Source: Actinomyces sp. ph3 (GTDB lineage: Bacteria > Actinomycetota > Actinomycetes > Actinomycetales > Actinomycetaceae). Taken from it: 64,000 bases of DNA. The stretch is taken from contig NZ_CAGY01000001.1 of the NCBI RefSeq assembly GCF_000308055.1, positions 620,001 through 684,000 of the forward strand, read 5' to 3'. A program made the translations under genes and the position numbers. A model generated the notes under the pieces. It was not told the origin of the DNA and ran no database searches. It saw only the letters and a list, made by a program, of their open reading frames with translations. Shown here in pieces: positions 1-7,641 of the stretch. The number at the start of each line of letters is the position of its first letter. Position 1 is the first letter of the stretch.

Positions 1-369
1 CTTCGTTTCATAAGAAATCGCGTCATTGGCCAATTTGTCCAAACGTTTCTGAGAAATTCCCGCTGAGATCGGATCACTGGCAATAGCCTCTTCAATCTGC
101 GACTCACTCAAGTGGGCTTTCTGAAGCTCTTGGCGCAGGAAGTCTTCACGGGAGATCCGCACTCCCCGAATGCGCACGAGCTTCTTCAGAAAGAAGACCG
201 CATAGACCGAGGCCCCTTGTCCCTCCTCCGTTGAGAGTTCAGAAAGCAGCGGGCCATTTTCATCATCTTCAATGAGTTCACCTTCAAAAACGGGAGCGTC
301 AAGAAGTTCATCTTCTTGATAGCCATGCGCGGCTTCTTCGGAGAACAAAGGTTCTTTCTCCTGGCTCAT
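1..369 (-). CDS. EcsC-like protein, N-terminal part (runs off window)
   Basis: The reverse strand is open from an ATG at 369 to the window edge, giving 123 residues without a stop. It starts MSQEKEPLFSEEAAHGYQEDE and has a very acidic first 45 residues. A basic, leucine-rich stretch follows (FFLKKLVRIRGVRISREDF), then a helical segment ending LDKLANDAISYETK. The acidic leader followed by a segment of the type FLR-ELQK and a closing LAND-I-Y-T pattern resembles EcsC-family proteins as I recall them, but the diagnostic membrane part lies outside the window. The start has an AGAGGC stretch just upstream. Family assignment is tentative; that it is a real gene is fairly sure from its codon use. 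Confidence 0.5.
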   Translation of the reverse strand, partial: MSQEKEPLFSEEAAHGYQEDELLDAPVFEGELIEDDENGPLLSELSTEEGQGASVYAVFFLKKLVRIRGVRISREDFLRQELQKAHLSESQIEEAIASDPISAGISQKRLDKLANDAISYETK

Positions 370-420
370 ATTGCCTCTTATCACTCACATCGAAAACAGG
401 TAGTGCGATTCTACTGGAAG

Positions 421-868
421 TAGGCATTACTCACGCTTCGTCGGATAGCGCCGATCCTCGACCCCCTGCCCACGGGCCCGGCGCGCGCCAGCAGGTGCTG
501 CGCACCTACTTCCCCGACATGAACTTCGACGAACCCGGCGTCGGATGGGCGGAATTCCAACGTATTCGCGCGCTCGATACGGCCTCGAAAAACCTGGTCG
601 GAATCGCCCGCATCCTGGCCGAGCTGCGCCCCGACACGCCCGCGCTCGCGGCCACCGGGCGCGTGCCCGTGCACATGCTGTACGGGGACCAGGACGAGAT
701 CTGGCCGCCCTCGTGATACGCCGAGGAGGCCGCCGACCTGGGGGCCCGCGAAAGCATCATCCGAGGGGGCACGCACAGCCCGCAGCTGCAGTTCCCGCAG
801 CAGCGGGCGGAGTTTGCCAGCTCGTACTGGGCGGACGTGGAATCGGGAGCGCTGGTCTGGTCCATGTG
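421..868 (+). pseudogene. alpha/beta hydrolase C-terminal relic
   Basis: Reading through the stop at 714-716, the + frame gives a coherent tail of an alpha/beta hydrolase. There is a lid-like helical stretch (FQRIRALDTASKNLVGIARIL), the acid-residue strand (VHMLYGDQDEIWPPS), an in-frame TGA, then YAEEAADLGARESIIRGGTHSPQ, where THSPQ carries the usual catalytic histidine. The N-terminal half with the nucleophile elbow is absent. Frame and similarity are kept on both sides of the stop, so decay is recent or the stop is a single mutation. The long open frame on the opposite strand here is a shadow. GC is higher than in the flanking partial gene. Confidence 0.6.
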
Positions 869-928
869 ACGTGAGATGATGTGACATCGTCCCAAAACAG
901 ACCTTGTGATGCATATCTGTGAGGATGG

Positions 929-1348
929 ATGCTTAGTATTGTGCTTATGAACAAGCGTTCCGTCCTTACTGCAGTGCTGGCTCTCGGCCTGGGCGTCACC
1001 GCCCTGACCGGCTGCGCCACCGATTCCGATTCCGCTCACTCCTACGTGACCCCGAAGGACGTCAAGACGGTCGAGCGTCCCATCGCTCAGATCGACGAGC
1101 ACGGGATCAAGGTCCCCGAGAAGCACGACCTGAAGGTCAAGCTGGCCGACTCCGACAAGGCCGCCAAGTGGACGATCGAGGTCTCTGACCCGACCGCCCT
1201 TGAGGTGGGCAAGTCCGAGAAGAACATCGTCACCCTGCACCCGCTGCGTGCGCTGGGCGAGGACGACGACCCGATCACCGTGACCCTGACCGATCCGGAC
1301 GGCATCAGCACCGAGATCACCGTCGTTATCACGCCGGGCGCCAACTGA
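929..1348 (+). CDS. small secreted lipoprotein
   Basis: Either 139 or 133 residues. A lipoprotein signal is clear: basic start (MNKRS), hydrophobic core, and lipobox LTGC, followed by a polar stretch (ATDSDSAHSYV). The mature part is about 110 residues, rich in Asp, Lys, Thr and Val, and repeats a beta-like pattern (KHDLKVKLADSDKAAKWTIEVSDPTALEV and PITVTLTDPDGISTEITVVI). That pattern suggests an immunoglobulin-like or bacterial chagasin-like beta fold; I do not recognise a family. An ATG at 929 has a GAGG four bases upstream, while the ATG at 947 gives the neater signal peptide but lacks a clear Shine-Dalgarno. A strong hairpin follows the stop. Anchoring on the outer face of the membrane is inferred. 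Confidence 0.75.
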   Translation: MLSIVLMNKRSVLTAVLALGLGVTALTGCATDSDSAHSYVTPKDVKTVERPIAQIDEHGIKVPEKHDLKVKLADSDKAAKWTIEVSDPTALEVGKSEKNIVTLHPLRALGEDDDPITVTLTDPDGISTEITVVITPGAN

Positions 1349-1357
1349 ATCTAACCC

Positions 1358-1397
1358 TGTGAGGGCCCGGGATCGGTATCGATCCCGGGCCCTCACA
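1358..1397 (+). terminator. strong hairpin after lipoprotein gene
   Basis: A perfect inverted repeat with 17-base arms (TGTGAGGGCCCGGGATC and its complement) around a 6-base loop, starting ten bases after the lipoprotein stop. No long T run follows on + or -. It lies between two convergent genes, so it may stop transcription from both sides. Confidence 0.75.
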
Positions 1398-1420
1398 TGT
1401 TGGCGCCTAATCGAAGTGCT

Positions 1421-1942
1421 TCACAGAGCGTCTATGAACTCCCGGAGTGCGCGTAGCGGCAGCATGAGGTGGTTGTCTGCCCCCGGGCAGGGAACAAACT
1501 GCGAGGACTGGTGGAGGTAGAACTCACGTGCCCGGTCGTCCGCGCAGTGGACCAGGAGGGCAGCAAAACCGACGTCGTTGCTGAGCTTGTAGGCTCGCAA
1601 GAGGGCGTCCTTGAGGAGCGCTGCACCGATGCCGTTTCCCTGTACGCGTCGATCGACGGCAAGCCGCGCGAGGAGAAGGATGGGACACGGGTCCGGGCGT
1701 CGACCGGGTTTGAGGGCATCTGGGAGTGTGCTGCGTTCTACTGCTCCCATAGACAGGGCGTAGAAACCAAGCGTCTCTGGTTCCTGCCTCGTGACGAAAA
1801 CGCGAGTGTTACCTTCTCGATGGTTCTGCCATGCGAAGCGGTGGAACCAATCGTCGATCTCGGTGTCGCCCGACTGGAATCGTGATCGGTCGTCTTTGTG
1901 TTCAAGAAGACGAGGTTCTTGCAGAACTGATACGTACATCAC
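1421..1942 (-). CDS. GNAT acetyltransferase toxin (TacT/AtaT type)
   Basis: 173 residues from a GTG (ATG two codons on is equally possible). The single GNAT domain shows the acetyl-CoA loop as RLAVDRRVQGNGIGAALL (about residues 95-112) and the C-terminal REFYLHQSSQF motif with the tyrosine typical of the family. Toxins of this type acetylate aminoacyl-tRNA and block translation; the companion gene binds and neutralises them. The gene starts inside the stop codon of the upstream DUF1778 gene (TGA and ATG share one base), the classic toxin-antitoxin layout. Substrate tRNA cannot be told from sequence. The + strand open frames across it are shadows. Confidence 0.88.
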   Translation of the reverse strand: MMYVSVLQEPRLLEHKDDRSRFQSGDTEIDDWFHRFAWQNHREGNTRVFVTRQEPETLGFYALSMGAVERSTLPDALKPGRRPDPCPILLLARLAVDRRVQGNGIGAALLKDALLRAYKLSNDVGFAALLVHCADDRAREFYLHQSSQFVPCPGADNHLMLPLRALREFIDAL

Positions 1943-2247
1943 TGATCAGAGGTGCGTGGAGTGGTCAGATTGATGTGCGTGCCGAAGGGCGACGGGCGCT
2001 CGAAGAGCCTGCGCAGCTTGGGATCGTCCGTCGGCGGCGCCTGCAGAATTTCTTCGAAGCGGGCGTATTGTTCGTCGTTCATGAAGAAGAGGCGCTGGTC
2101 GGCAAGACGTCGCTGCGCTTCCAGTGTTGCAGTGGAGAGAACGAAATCGCTGATGCTACGGGCATCCTGTTCAGCCGCTCGACGAATGAGTGCATCCTGT
2201 TCTTTGGTGAGGCGCAGGTCCAGGCGCTGTGTCTTCATGGTGCTCAT
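1939..2247 (-). CDS. DUF1778 ribbon-helix-helix antitoxin
   Basis: 102 residues starting MSTMKTQRLDLRLT. The N-terminal 45 residues form the ribbon-helix-helix fold of DUF1778 (RLDLRLTKEQDALIRRAAEQ, then SISDFVLSTATLEAQR). The C-terminal tail (ERPSPFGTHINL) would wrap the toxin. I chose the ATG at 2247 because a GAGAG purine stretch lies just upstream, and because the longer frame to 2298 would run through the operator. The antitoxin is translated first and coupled to the GNAT toxin, as expected for conditional co-operative autoregulation. Both genes are intact although surrounded by relics. Confidence 0.88.
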   Translation of the reverse strand: MSTMKTQRLDLRLTKEQDALIRRAAEQDARSISDFVLSTATLEAQRRLADQRLFFMNDEQYARFEEILQAPPTDDPKLRRLFERPSPFGTHINLTTPRTSDQ

Positions 2248-2265
2248 TGGAGTCTCTCTTTCTTC

Positions 2266-2286
2266 TGTACGGAGTTTATCCGTACA
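2266..2286 (-). promoter_or_regulatory. palindromic operator of the toxin-antitoxin pair
   Basis: TGTACGGA and TCCGTACA are perfect inverted repeats separated by five bases, ending 19 bases before the antitoxin start. On the reverse strand TATGCTATGTT, a usable -10, lies just upstream at about 2291-2301. The site is where an RHH antitoxin would bind to repress its own operon. The palindrome is seen directly; its role is inferred. Confidence 0.65.
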
Positions 2287-2407
2287 CCTGCCTAACATAG
2301 CATAGATCTATACAAAGAACCACTTCCGTTAGTGTCCTTCAAAGTGTTCTGCCCCATACATGTGAGAGGGTTATGTAGTGTCAAGGCGTTGTACGTTAGC
2401 GCGCTAG

Positions 2408-2850
2408 CTAGTGCTTTGGTCGCGCAGAGATGAGGTCAACGCGCAGTCGCCGCGGGCGAAGATGCGCTGCCAGGTGCCAGCGGGCCTCCTCGTCGCGGCC
2501 AAGGAGGAAGATGATCACAGAGGCGCTATGACGGCTCCCGCGCGGCGCGCCCAGGCCGATCACCCCGGTTCGAGCGCGGGCACAGCGCCACGGCCGTCTG
2601 GCGGGCGCGCAGTCACCGGCGGTCATCGGCACGTATGTACACGCCGTGGGCGACGTGACAGTCGGGTCCGATGACGCCCAGCTGATCGACGAACTGCGTC
2701 GAGGAGAAGCCGCACCCACGCGAGCGCATCGCCGTGAACGACGAGGAGTGCTCGCTCTTCCACAGGTCGGCCAGTGCGGTCGTGCGCGTCTCGGACCATC
2801 CGGCCTCGGAGTGGGACTCGCCCAGGTGGATGACGAAGCTCGCCTGCATC
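2408..2850 (-). pseudogene. amidohydrolase (nucleobase deaminase-like) relic
   Basis: Two reverse frames join into one amidohydrolase-family fragment. From about 2853 down the frame reads MQASFVIHLGESHSEAGWS, LADLWKSEHSSSFTAMRSRG, FVDQLGVIGPDCHVAHGVYIRADD. These carry the metal-site histidine motif and the HGVY signature seen in chlorohydrolase/MtaD-type deaminases. After a stop near 2613 the frame 2408-2719 continues with ARARTGVIGLGAP, matching the family's next motif (usually PRSN-IGL-AP). So there is at least one frameshift and a stop, with both ends missing. The 5' end abuts an unrelated permease relic on the other strand at about 2850. Confidence 0.55.
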
Positions 2851-2859
2851 CTCGAAACC

Positions 2860-3640
2860 TGCGTGTTTGCGGCCGTCGGTGTTGTCGTCGGCTCGATCCT
2901 GTACGCGGTCACGCTTCCCGCGTGGGGCGCCCTGTCCTTCCAGGGCCGCCCGATGGGGGTCGGCGAGATGTGGGTTGGGGGTCGTTGCCCTCCTCGTCGA
3001 GGGGCTCGCTATGATCCTCCTGGCCGCCCTGTCCTCGTGGCTAGCCATGCGCACAGTCGCAATCACACCCCTGGGCGTCGCGCGCCGTACGCAGGCGGGC
3101 CGGGTGAGCGCGGTCGGCCCCGTCCTCGGCTTGGTCCTCCTTGTGGTGTGGCTAAGCGTCGGCACGGCTGCGATGAGTCTGGGACCAGCGATCGGCATGG
3201 CCGTGTTCATGGGCTTCATGGGCGCTATCTTCCTGATCGTCAACCTAGTGGGCGTCTGGTCGATCAGCCTCATGGGTCGCATCATGGCCTCCGTGGCGCG
3301 CACCCCTCAGATGATGGTGGCCGGGAGCCGCATGGCCGACGACCCACGGACCTTCTGGCGCTCCTTCGGGGCGGTGGCCCTCGTCGGGTTCCTCGTGTAC
3401 ATCATGTACCCGGCCTCCTCCGCGATCTCGATGAGCGGGGAGAGGACCGACGAGGTTGCGCTCGTAGTCATCGGCGATATCAACAGGGGTATGCTGCTGA
3501 CCTTCGCGATCACCCTCGCCCTGGGCGCCGTGTCGACCGCGGTCAACCAGTCGATTCGCGTCCTCGACTCTGCCGATCAGGTGCGTGCTCTGTCCTCTAT
3601 GGGGTCCCCGCGCGGCTTCATGGACCGTAGTCGTCGCCTC
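2860..3640 (+). pseudogene. FtsX-like ABC permease relic, frameshifted
   Basis: The frame at 2860-2975 reads CVFAAVGVVVGSILYAVTLPAWGALSF, an FtsX/MacB-type transmembrane start. At a G5 tract (2977-2981) sense continues in the next frame with VVALLVEGLAMILLAALSSWLAMRTVAITPLGVARR. Two or three more membrane helices and a hydrophilic loop with GSRMADDPRTFW follow, then QVRALSSMGSPRGFMDRSR before sense is lost. This order (helix, loop with PLGVARR, helices, R-LVSMG-PR) is that of actinobacterial FtsX-like permeases. The N-terminal periplasmic domain and the partner ATPase are absent. The long frame on the reverse strand is a shadow. Confidence 0.6.
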
Positions 3641-3989
3641 CGAGGCAACCGTCCCGCTGCGTCGCCGCATCCTCGCGAGCGTACGCGAGGGACGAGAGTA
3701 ACCCTCTTCAGCGTTGACGCATGTCCTGGCCTTGGCCTCATCCCTCTCGACGAGGCCGGGGCCGACCCGTGTTACCCGGATAATCTCGAAAGTAAAAACG
3801 TGTGATCCTCGCCTCATGGGTGGTAGGAGTGCGCCATTCACACCGCATAAGTCGATGGAGACACCGCGTACCGATCGCCTTCCCAGTACTCGCACGCGGA
3901 GGGGGCCTGTGGGGCCGCGCTACTCATCGCAGCCATTGCGCCAACTTCTCAGAAAAGAACAGTTCATACCCAATATGAACCTTGTTTTA
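3641..3989. other. intergenic remnant, no gene seen
   Basis: No coherent protein could be read on either strand. The sequence turns from GC-rich to AT-rich between about 3930 and 3990, which marks the left edge of the ltrA import. No terminal inverted repeats or target-site duplication were recognised at this edge. Confidence 0.5.
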
Positions 3990-4018
3990 TTGTAGCAAGT
4001 ACCATTTTCTATTATAAT
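3990..4018 (+). promoter_or_regulatory. sigma-70-type promoter of ltrA
   Basis: TTGTAG at 3990-3995 and a perfect TATAAT at 4013-4018 are separated by 17 bases. This is a firmicute-style promoter in an AT-rich context that came with the gene. The start codon follows 33 bases after the -10. Confidence 0.75.
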
Positions 4019-4050
4019 AAATTGTACTTATAAAATAGAAAGGTCATAAG

Positions 4051-5196
4051 ATGGGAACTCTTGTTAAGCATAAACGTGTAGAATTTTCAGAACTATTTTA
4101 TGACCTAGTGTTTGTTTTTGCAATTTCAAAAGCAACTGCTTTAATTCACCCGCTTCATAACGGTATTTTGGCTTGGGATTCTTTACTTGATTTCTTCATC
4201 TCTGTCTTGGTTGTCATCAATTCCTGGATGATTCAAACCATTTATACCAATCGCTATGGAACGAACTCGTTATTTAATATGGTAATCATGTTTATCAACA
4301 TGGGACTTATGCTCTTTATATCCAATATGATTGGATACAATTGGCAACAATGGTTCTATTATACCTGTTGGGCTGTTGGTACTTTAACCCTTACCCTATT
4401 TCTTCAATATTTGGTTGAGTTTTTTAGAGAATCAACCGATAATACTGATCGGGAAAGTATCAAAGGTTTTCTATGGTTAACAGGTCTACAAAGTTTAGGA
4501 GTCTATCTGGCAGCTCTTTTCCCTATTTACGTTGGAGTCTATATCTTTATTGCTAGTATTCTGCTAACATTTATTGTGCCAATTTTCTTGATTACTAAAG
4601 ATGAGCATTTCCAGGTAAATCTTCCCCATTTAATCGAGCGCGTCTCCCTTCTTGTCATCATTACGTTTGGAGAGATGGTTGTTGGGCTAGTTAGCTTCTT
4701 TACAATCGAGGATTTCTCGATTTATTCGGTTCTTAATTTCGTTATCATGGTTTCCCTGTTCTTGTTTTATTTTGGTGAATTTGACCATGCTATTGATGAA
4801 GGATCCAATCAAAAGGGAGTATTTATAATTTATAGTCACTATCCTATTTTCATTGGGCTTATGTTGATGACGGTTTCGATGGGTTTTCTTCTGAATCCTG
4901 AGGCTAATCTTCTCGTTGCAATCAGCCTCTTTTATATCGGAATTGGCCTCTTCCAAGCTGCTGTCCTAGCAAATGGGCCCTATAACAAAAACTATCTTCG
5001 CTATCCAAGAAGTTACTACTGTGCTCAAGCGACACTCTATCTAACTGCCTTGATTGTCTCTTTGGTTTTCGCTTCTAATCCTATAACAGTGCTGAGTGTT
5101 GCAACCATTTTTACTCTAGCTATAGCTAGTCATTTTATTTCTTTCTGGGTTATACGTACTAAACAGTATTCCGTGCCTTACTGGGGGTTCTTCTAA
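4051..5196 (+). CDS. ltrA: LtrA family membrane protein (low temperature requirement A)
   Basis: 381 residues starting MGTLVKHKRVEFSELFYDLVFVFAI. The ELFYDLVFVFAISK segment near the N-terminus is the hallmark of the LtrA family, followed by roughly ten hydrophobic helices to the C-terminus. The function of LtrA is not well defined; it was named from growth at low temperature in Listeria. The ATG has an AAAGG seven bases upstream and its own near-perfect promoter. Base composition (23 G+C of 60 in the line at 4321) and codon choice (TTA, TCA, AAA, ATT common) differ sharply from all other genes here. It is full length and intact. Transfer from a firmicute, perhaps an oral streptococcus, is inferred. 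Confidence 0.9.
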   Translation: MGTLVKHKRVEFSELFYDLVFVFAISKATALIHPLHNGILAWDSLLDFFISVLVVINSWMIQTIYTNRYGTNSLFNMVIMFINMGLMLFISNMIGYNWQQWFYYTCWAVGTLTLTLFLQYLVEFFRESTDNTDRESIKGFLWLTGLQSLGVYLAALFPIYVGVYIFIASILLTFIVPIFLITKDEHFQVNLPHLIERVSLLVIITFGEMVVGLVSFFTIEDFSIYSVLNFVIMVSLFLFYFGEFDHAIDEGSNQKGVFIIYSHYPIFIGLMLMTVSMGFLLNPEANLLVAISLFYIGIGLFQAAVLANGPYNKNYLRYPRSYYCAQATLYLTALIVSLVFASNPITVLSVATIFTLAIASHFISFWVIRTKQYSVPYWGFF

Positions 5197-5401
5197 ACTA
5201 AATTTGGCTATTATTCGTCTATCAACTTCCGTAGGTATCGTAGATTTTAGAACCAAATGGGAGTCATTAGTTATTGTCTCGCTTTTACCTCATTTTAAAA
5301 TCCTGACATTGAAAGTACCTAAAAGTAATTCCCTGAAATCAGCTGAGTTTTAACATCCTGTTCGTTTTCAATGCGAAAGGTTCTTACAAATTCATGTAGG
5401 G
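5197..5401. other. AT-rich right flank of the ltrA import
   Basis: AT-rich sequence continues about 190 bases past the ltrA stop and ends abruptly at about 5395, where GGGGTGGCGGCCACCGG begins. No gene, transposase remnant or clear intrinsic terminator was seen. The sharp edge suggests a recombination joint. Confidence 0.5.
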
Positions 5402-5815
5402 GTGGCGGCCACCGGTACCACGCACGATGGGGTGCCTCATGGTGTGTTGCCTCATCCTGCTTGGTCGAAACGGGCAATGGTGTTGCAACCACCGCCGACG
5501 CAACCTCTTCCAAAGAAGCCGTGGGTCCCCAAAATTTGGATCCTCTTTGCTGTCATTGGGCTGTTGTTGCTCCTTGCTCCGAGCATCATGACATTCCTGA
5601 TTAATTTAGAGCCTGTGGATCATTCGGATAATGGCGATGGTCAATACTTGCTTTCGGGTCTTCTTCTCATCCCATGCGCGCTTTTTGGTCTGCCGACAGT
5701 GCTCCTTGCGTACTGCGTCGGAATTGCCAAGCGGGTGATGTGGGTGCGAGCAGCGGGGCCGCACCAAACGACGAGCCTGTGTGTCGGGTCCCGTGACTGT
5801 CGATACGTGGCGTGA
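5402..5815 (+). CDS. small Pro-rich membrane protein, paralogue 1 (possibly degenerate)
   Basis: 137 residues from a GTG. A proline-rich soluble N-terminus (LQPPPTQPLPKKPWVP) leads into helix 1 (WILFAVIGLLLLLAPSIMTFLI). A short polar loop HSDNGDGQ and helix 2 (LLSGLLLIPCALFGLPTVLLAYCV) follow. The helix-loop-helix core aligns with the next gene, whose loop is HGDSGDG. The N-terminal 25 residues and the last 25 (VRAAGPHQTTSLCVGSRDCRYVA) look out of frame or altered, and the start sits on the AT/GC joint, so the 5' end was probably replaced when the upstream DNA arrived. Function unknown. Confidence 0.45.
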   Translation: MAATGTTHDGVPHGVLPHPAWSKRAMVLQPPPTQPLPKKPWVPKIWILFAVIGLLLLLAPSIMTFLINLEPVDHSDNGDGQYLLSGLLLIPCALFGLPTVLLAYCVGIAKRVMWVRAAGPHQTTSLCVGSRDCRYVA

Positions 5816-5885
5816 GCATGCGCTCCTTTAGGATTGTGATTGCAGCCCGCATGGGTGGCACCTATCAACACGTGAAGGACCGACC

Positions 5886-6290
5886 GTGACAACCCCGAAT
5901 CCACACCTCCCGGACTTGCATCCCGCTCCGGGGTATCCTCCGGAGTACGCGGCTCCCACTCAATGGGACGCGCAGCCTATGAACGGTGCGATGGGTCAGG
6001 GGTATGTGCCTGACGCGCAGCACGGTTATTGGGGCCAGGAACCCGCGCCTCGCCCGAAGAAGAGGCGGAGCATCGGCGGCATCATTCTGACCGCCTTCGG
6101 CACAGTCATCATCGTGGCGTCGATCGTTGGCTGTATCGCGATTGATCTCATCCCTGGAGACCATGGGGATAGTGGCGACGGGCTCGCCTGGGCCGGCGTC
6201 GCACTTCTTCTATACGTGGTCCCCTTTGGCCTGATGCTGGTGGTCTCTGGGCTCATCTTGGTGTATGCGGCCCGGAGCCGCTCACGGTGA
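5886..6290 (+). CDS. small Pro-rich two-helix membrane protein, paralogue 2
   Basis: 134 residues. The first 55 are proline, tyrosine and glutamine rich (HPAPGYPPEYAAPTQWDAQ), a pattern common in actinobacterial envelope proteins of the DUF4190/DUF4352 kind. RPKKRR marks the cytoplasmic edge, then come helix 1 (IGGIILTAFGTVIIVASIVGCIA), loop DLIPGDHGDSGDG and helix 2 (LAWAGVALLLYVVPFGLMLVVSGLILVYA). The GTG start has GAAGGA seven bases before it, and the same start block recurs before the next two paralogues. It appears to be the intact copy of the family here. Role unknown. Confidence 0.65.
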   Translation: MTTPNPHLPDLHPAPGYPPEYAAPTQWDAQPMNGAMGQGYVPDAQHGYWGQEPAPRPKKRRSIGGIILTAFGTVIIVASIVGCIAIDLIPGDHGDSGDGLAWAGVALLLYVVPFGLMLVVSGLILVYAARSRSR

Positions 6291-6341
6291 CCCCATCCGG
6301 TGGGTACTCAGACGCAACGAACAACGACTGAAGGACCGATG

Positions 6342-6850
6342 ATGACAATGCCTCATCTCCCGATTCCGGTCTGCCTGGCAACCCCGGAAACGCACCGATC
6401 TACCCCGGTACCGTGCCGGGCAACCCCTACGCCGACATGCAGCCGGCGCCGCAGGTTGCGGCTCCACCCGGCCAAGGCCTCGGCGTGGCCTCCATATGCC
6501 TGGGGATTATTGGACTCATCCTCTGTGCTAGCGGACTGTTCTCGGGAGTGTATCCCGCATTTAGTGCGAAAGATTCCGTTGAGCAAGCTCTCGCTCCCTT
6601 CAGTTTCATTGCCATCTCCGGGACGATCTACATCCCGGGCGCGATCATGAACGTCATCGGTCTCATCCTCGGCTTGAATGGGCGCAAGCGGGTGCAGGAC
6701 CCACGTCACGAGAGGATGTACAAGGTTGGGGTTTGGATGAATGCAGCCCCGATGATTGTGTTTCTGGTTGCCGAGATCACGGCCATCCTCTGGTTGATGG
6801 GGGGCCTAATTTATCCCGGACGCCTCTGTCCCATTGCCCTCGACAAATGA
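6342..6850 (+). pseudogene. small membrane protein, paralogue 3, frameshifted near its start
   Basis: A GAAGGA box precedes ATG ATG at 6339-6344, but that frame does not lead to the protein. The coding frame from about 6344 reads NASSPDSGLPGNPGNAPIYPG, then from a GTG at 6413 PGNPYADMQPAPQVAAPPGQG and the membrane part. That part has helices at VASICLGIIGLILCASGLF, FIAISGTIYIPGAIMNVIGLILGL and APMIVFLVAEITAILWLMGGL. A one-base change within the first codons would restore one frame. If translation can begin at the GTG at 6413, a 145-residue protein is still made, so the gene may retain function. Confidence 0.5.
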
Positions 6851-6860
6851 AGGACTACCT

Positions 6861-7216
6861 GTGACGACTCCATATTCGACCGGCCCCGGCTTGAACGGGT
6901 ATCCGGCGCAGGTTCCCCAGCAGTCCGGCGTACCTGCGCGTAGCCGGGCAAAGCCTTAGGGGCAGCGTGCCGCGGATTCGGGATCACCGGGCTTGTTATC
7001 TTCGCGCTAGTCATCCTCGGGACGCTGGTGAACGTGCTGATTCCGAGCGGTGAGCACTGGCTGGACCTGGCTCCGATCAGCTTCATCTTCGTGGCCGAAT
7101 TCTTCTCCATCCCCGTCGTCGCGGTGAACATTATCGGCCTTGTTCTCGGCTTCGTTGCGCTCAAGCAGATGAAGAACCGCTACGAGCACGGCTACATCAC
7201 CCAAGCGAGCCTGTAG
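6861..7216 (+). pseudogene. small membrane protein, paralogue 4, broken
   Basis: A GTG at 6861 preceded by GAAGGA starts MTTPYSTGPGLNGYPAQVPQQ, then hits TAG at 6957. Sense resumes in another frame directly after it as GFGITGLVIFALVILGTLVNVLIPSGEH and continues to 7216 with FIFVAEFFSIPVVAVNIIGLVLGFVALKQMKNR. The latter aligns with paralogue 3 (IPGAIMNVIGLILGLNGRKR). So the gene carries a stop and a frameshift at one place. Only the C-terminal 62 residues are open. Confidence 0.55.
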
Positions 7217-7597
7217 ACGCGATGGATGTGCATACTCCCTCACACCAGCGAACCCCAATCAGCAAGACTGTCACCCTGAATGGGATGTTCTGAGGATGAC
7301 GTTGGTCACCGCTTCCAGCGGCTACGCCTTGAAGAGGAAGTCAACAGCCAGAATGACAGCGTTTTCTCGTGCAGAACCGAGGTCAGGTATGGAGGTCGAG
7401 GCTAGGTACGGAGAACAACAAAGCCTGCACCGCTCAGAAGTCTGGCGGACCATTGCGACTTTCTGCGCAAGCAGGTGATTCATATTTTAAAACGACGCCC
7501 GAGAAGGCGGGGTTTGTGAGGGCGTCCTGAGATTCTGATCGGCTCTTCCAACGGGTTTCGTGCCCCCCCCTTGAGAAAGGTCAGATACAAAACAGAA
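7217..7597. other. intergenic stretch without a supported gene
   Basis: Only a 60-residue open frame (7296-7478, basic and of low complexity) is present and it lacks a ribosome site. A C8 tract lies at 7563-7570. Nothing else was recognised. Confidence 0.5.
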
Positions 7598-7623
7598 GTG
7601 GCCGGGGCACACGCCCCGGCCAC
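7598..7623 (-). terminator. intrinsic terminator of ychF
   Basis: GTGGCCGGGGC and its complement around a four-base loop; on the reverse strand it is followed by CACTTCTGTTTTGT, a T-rich tail. It sits 18 bases after the ychF stop. Confidence 0.85.
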
Positions 7624-7641
7624 CACTACGTTTCAAAGAAC

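Noticed and set aside
411-1396. Long reverse-strand frames across the hydrolase relic and the lipoprotein
   Set aside because: They are basic, low-complexity shadows of GC-rich + strand codons and cross a strong terminator hairpin.
2734-3895. Several frames of 200 to 300 residues on both strands
   Set aside because: Only the FtsX-like and amidohydrolase pieces show family motifs; the rest are Arg/Pro/Gly-rich frames produced by high GC.
7296-7478. 60-residue + frame
   Set aside because: No ribosome site, no recognisable pattern, and codon use unlike that of neighbours.
7563-7570. C8 tract as a phase-variation switch
   Set aside because: It lies in non-coding sequence with no gene or promoter that it could switch.
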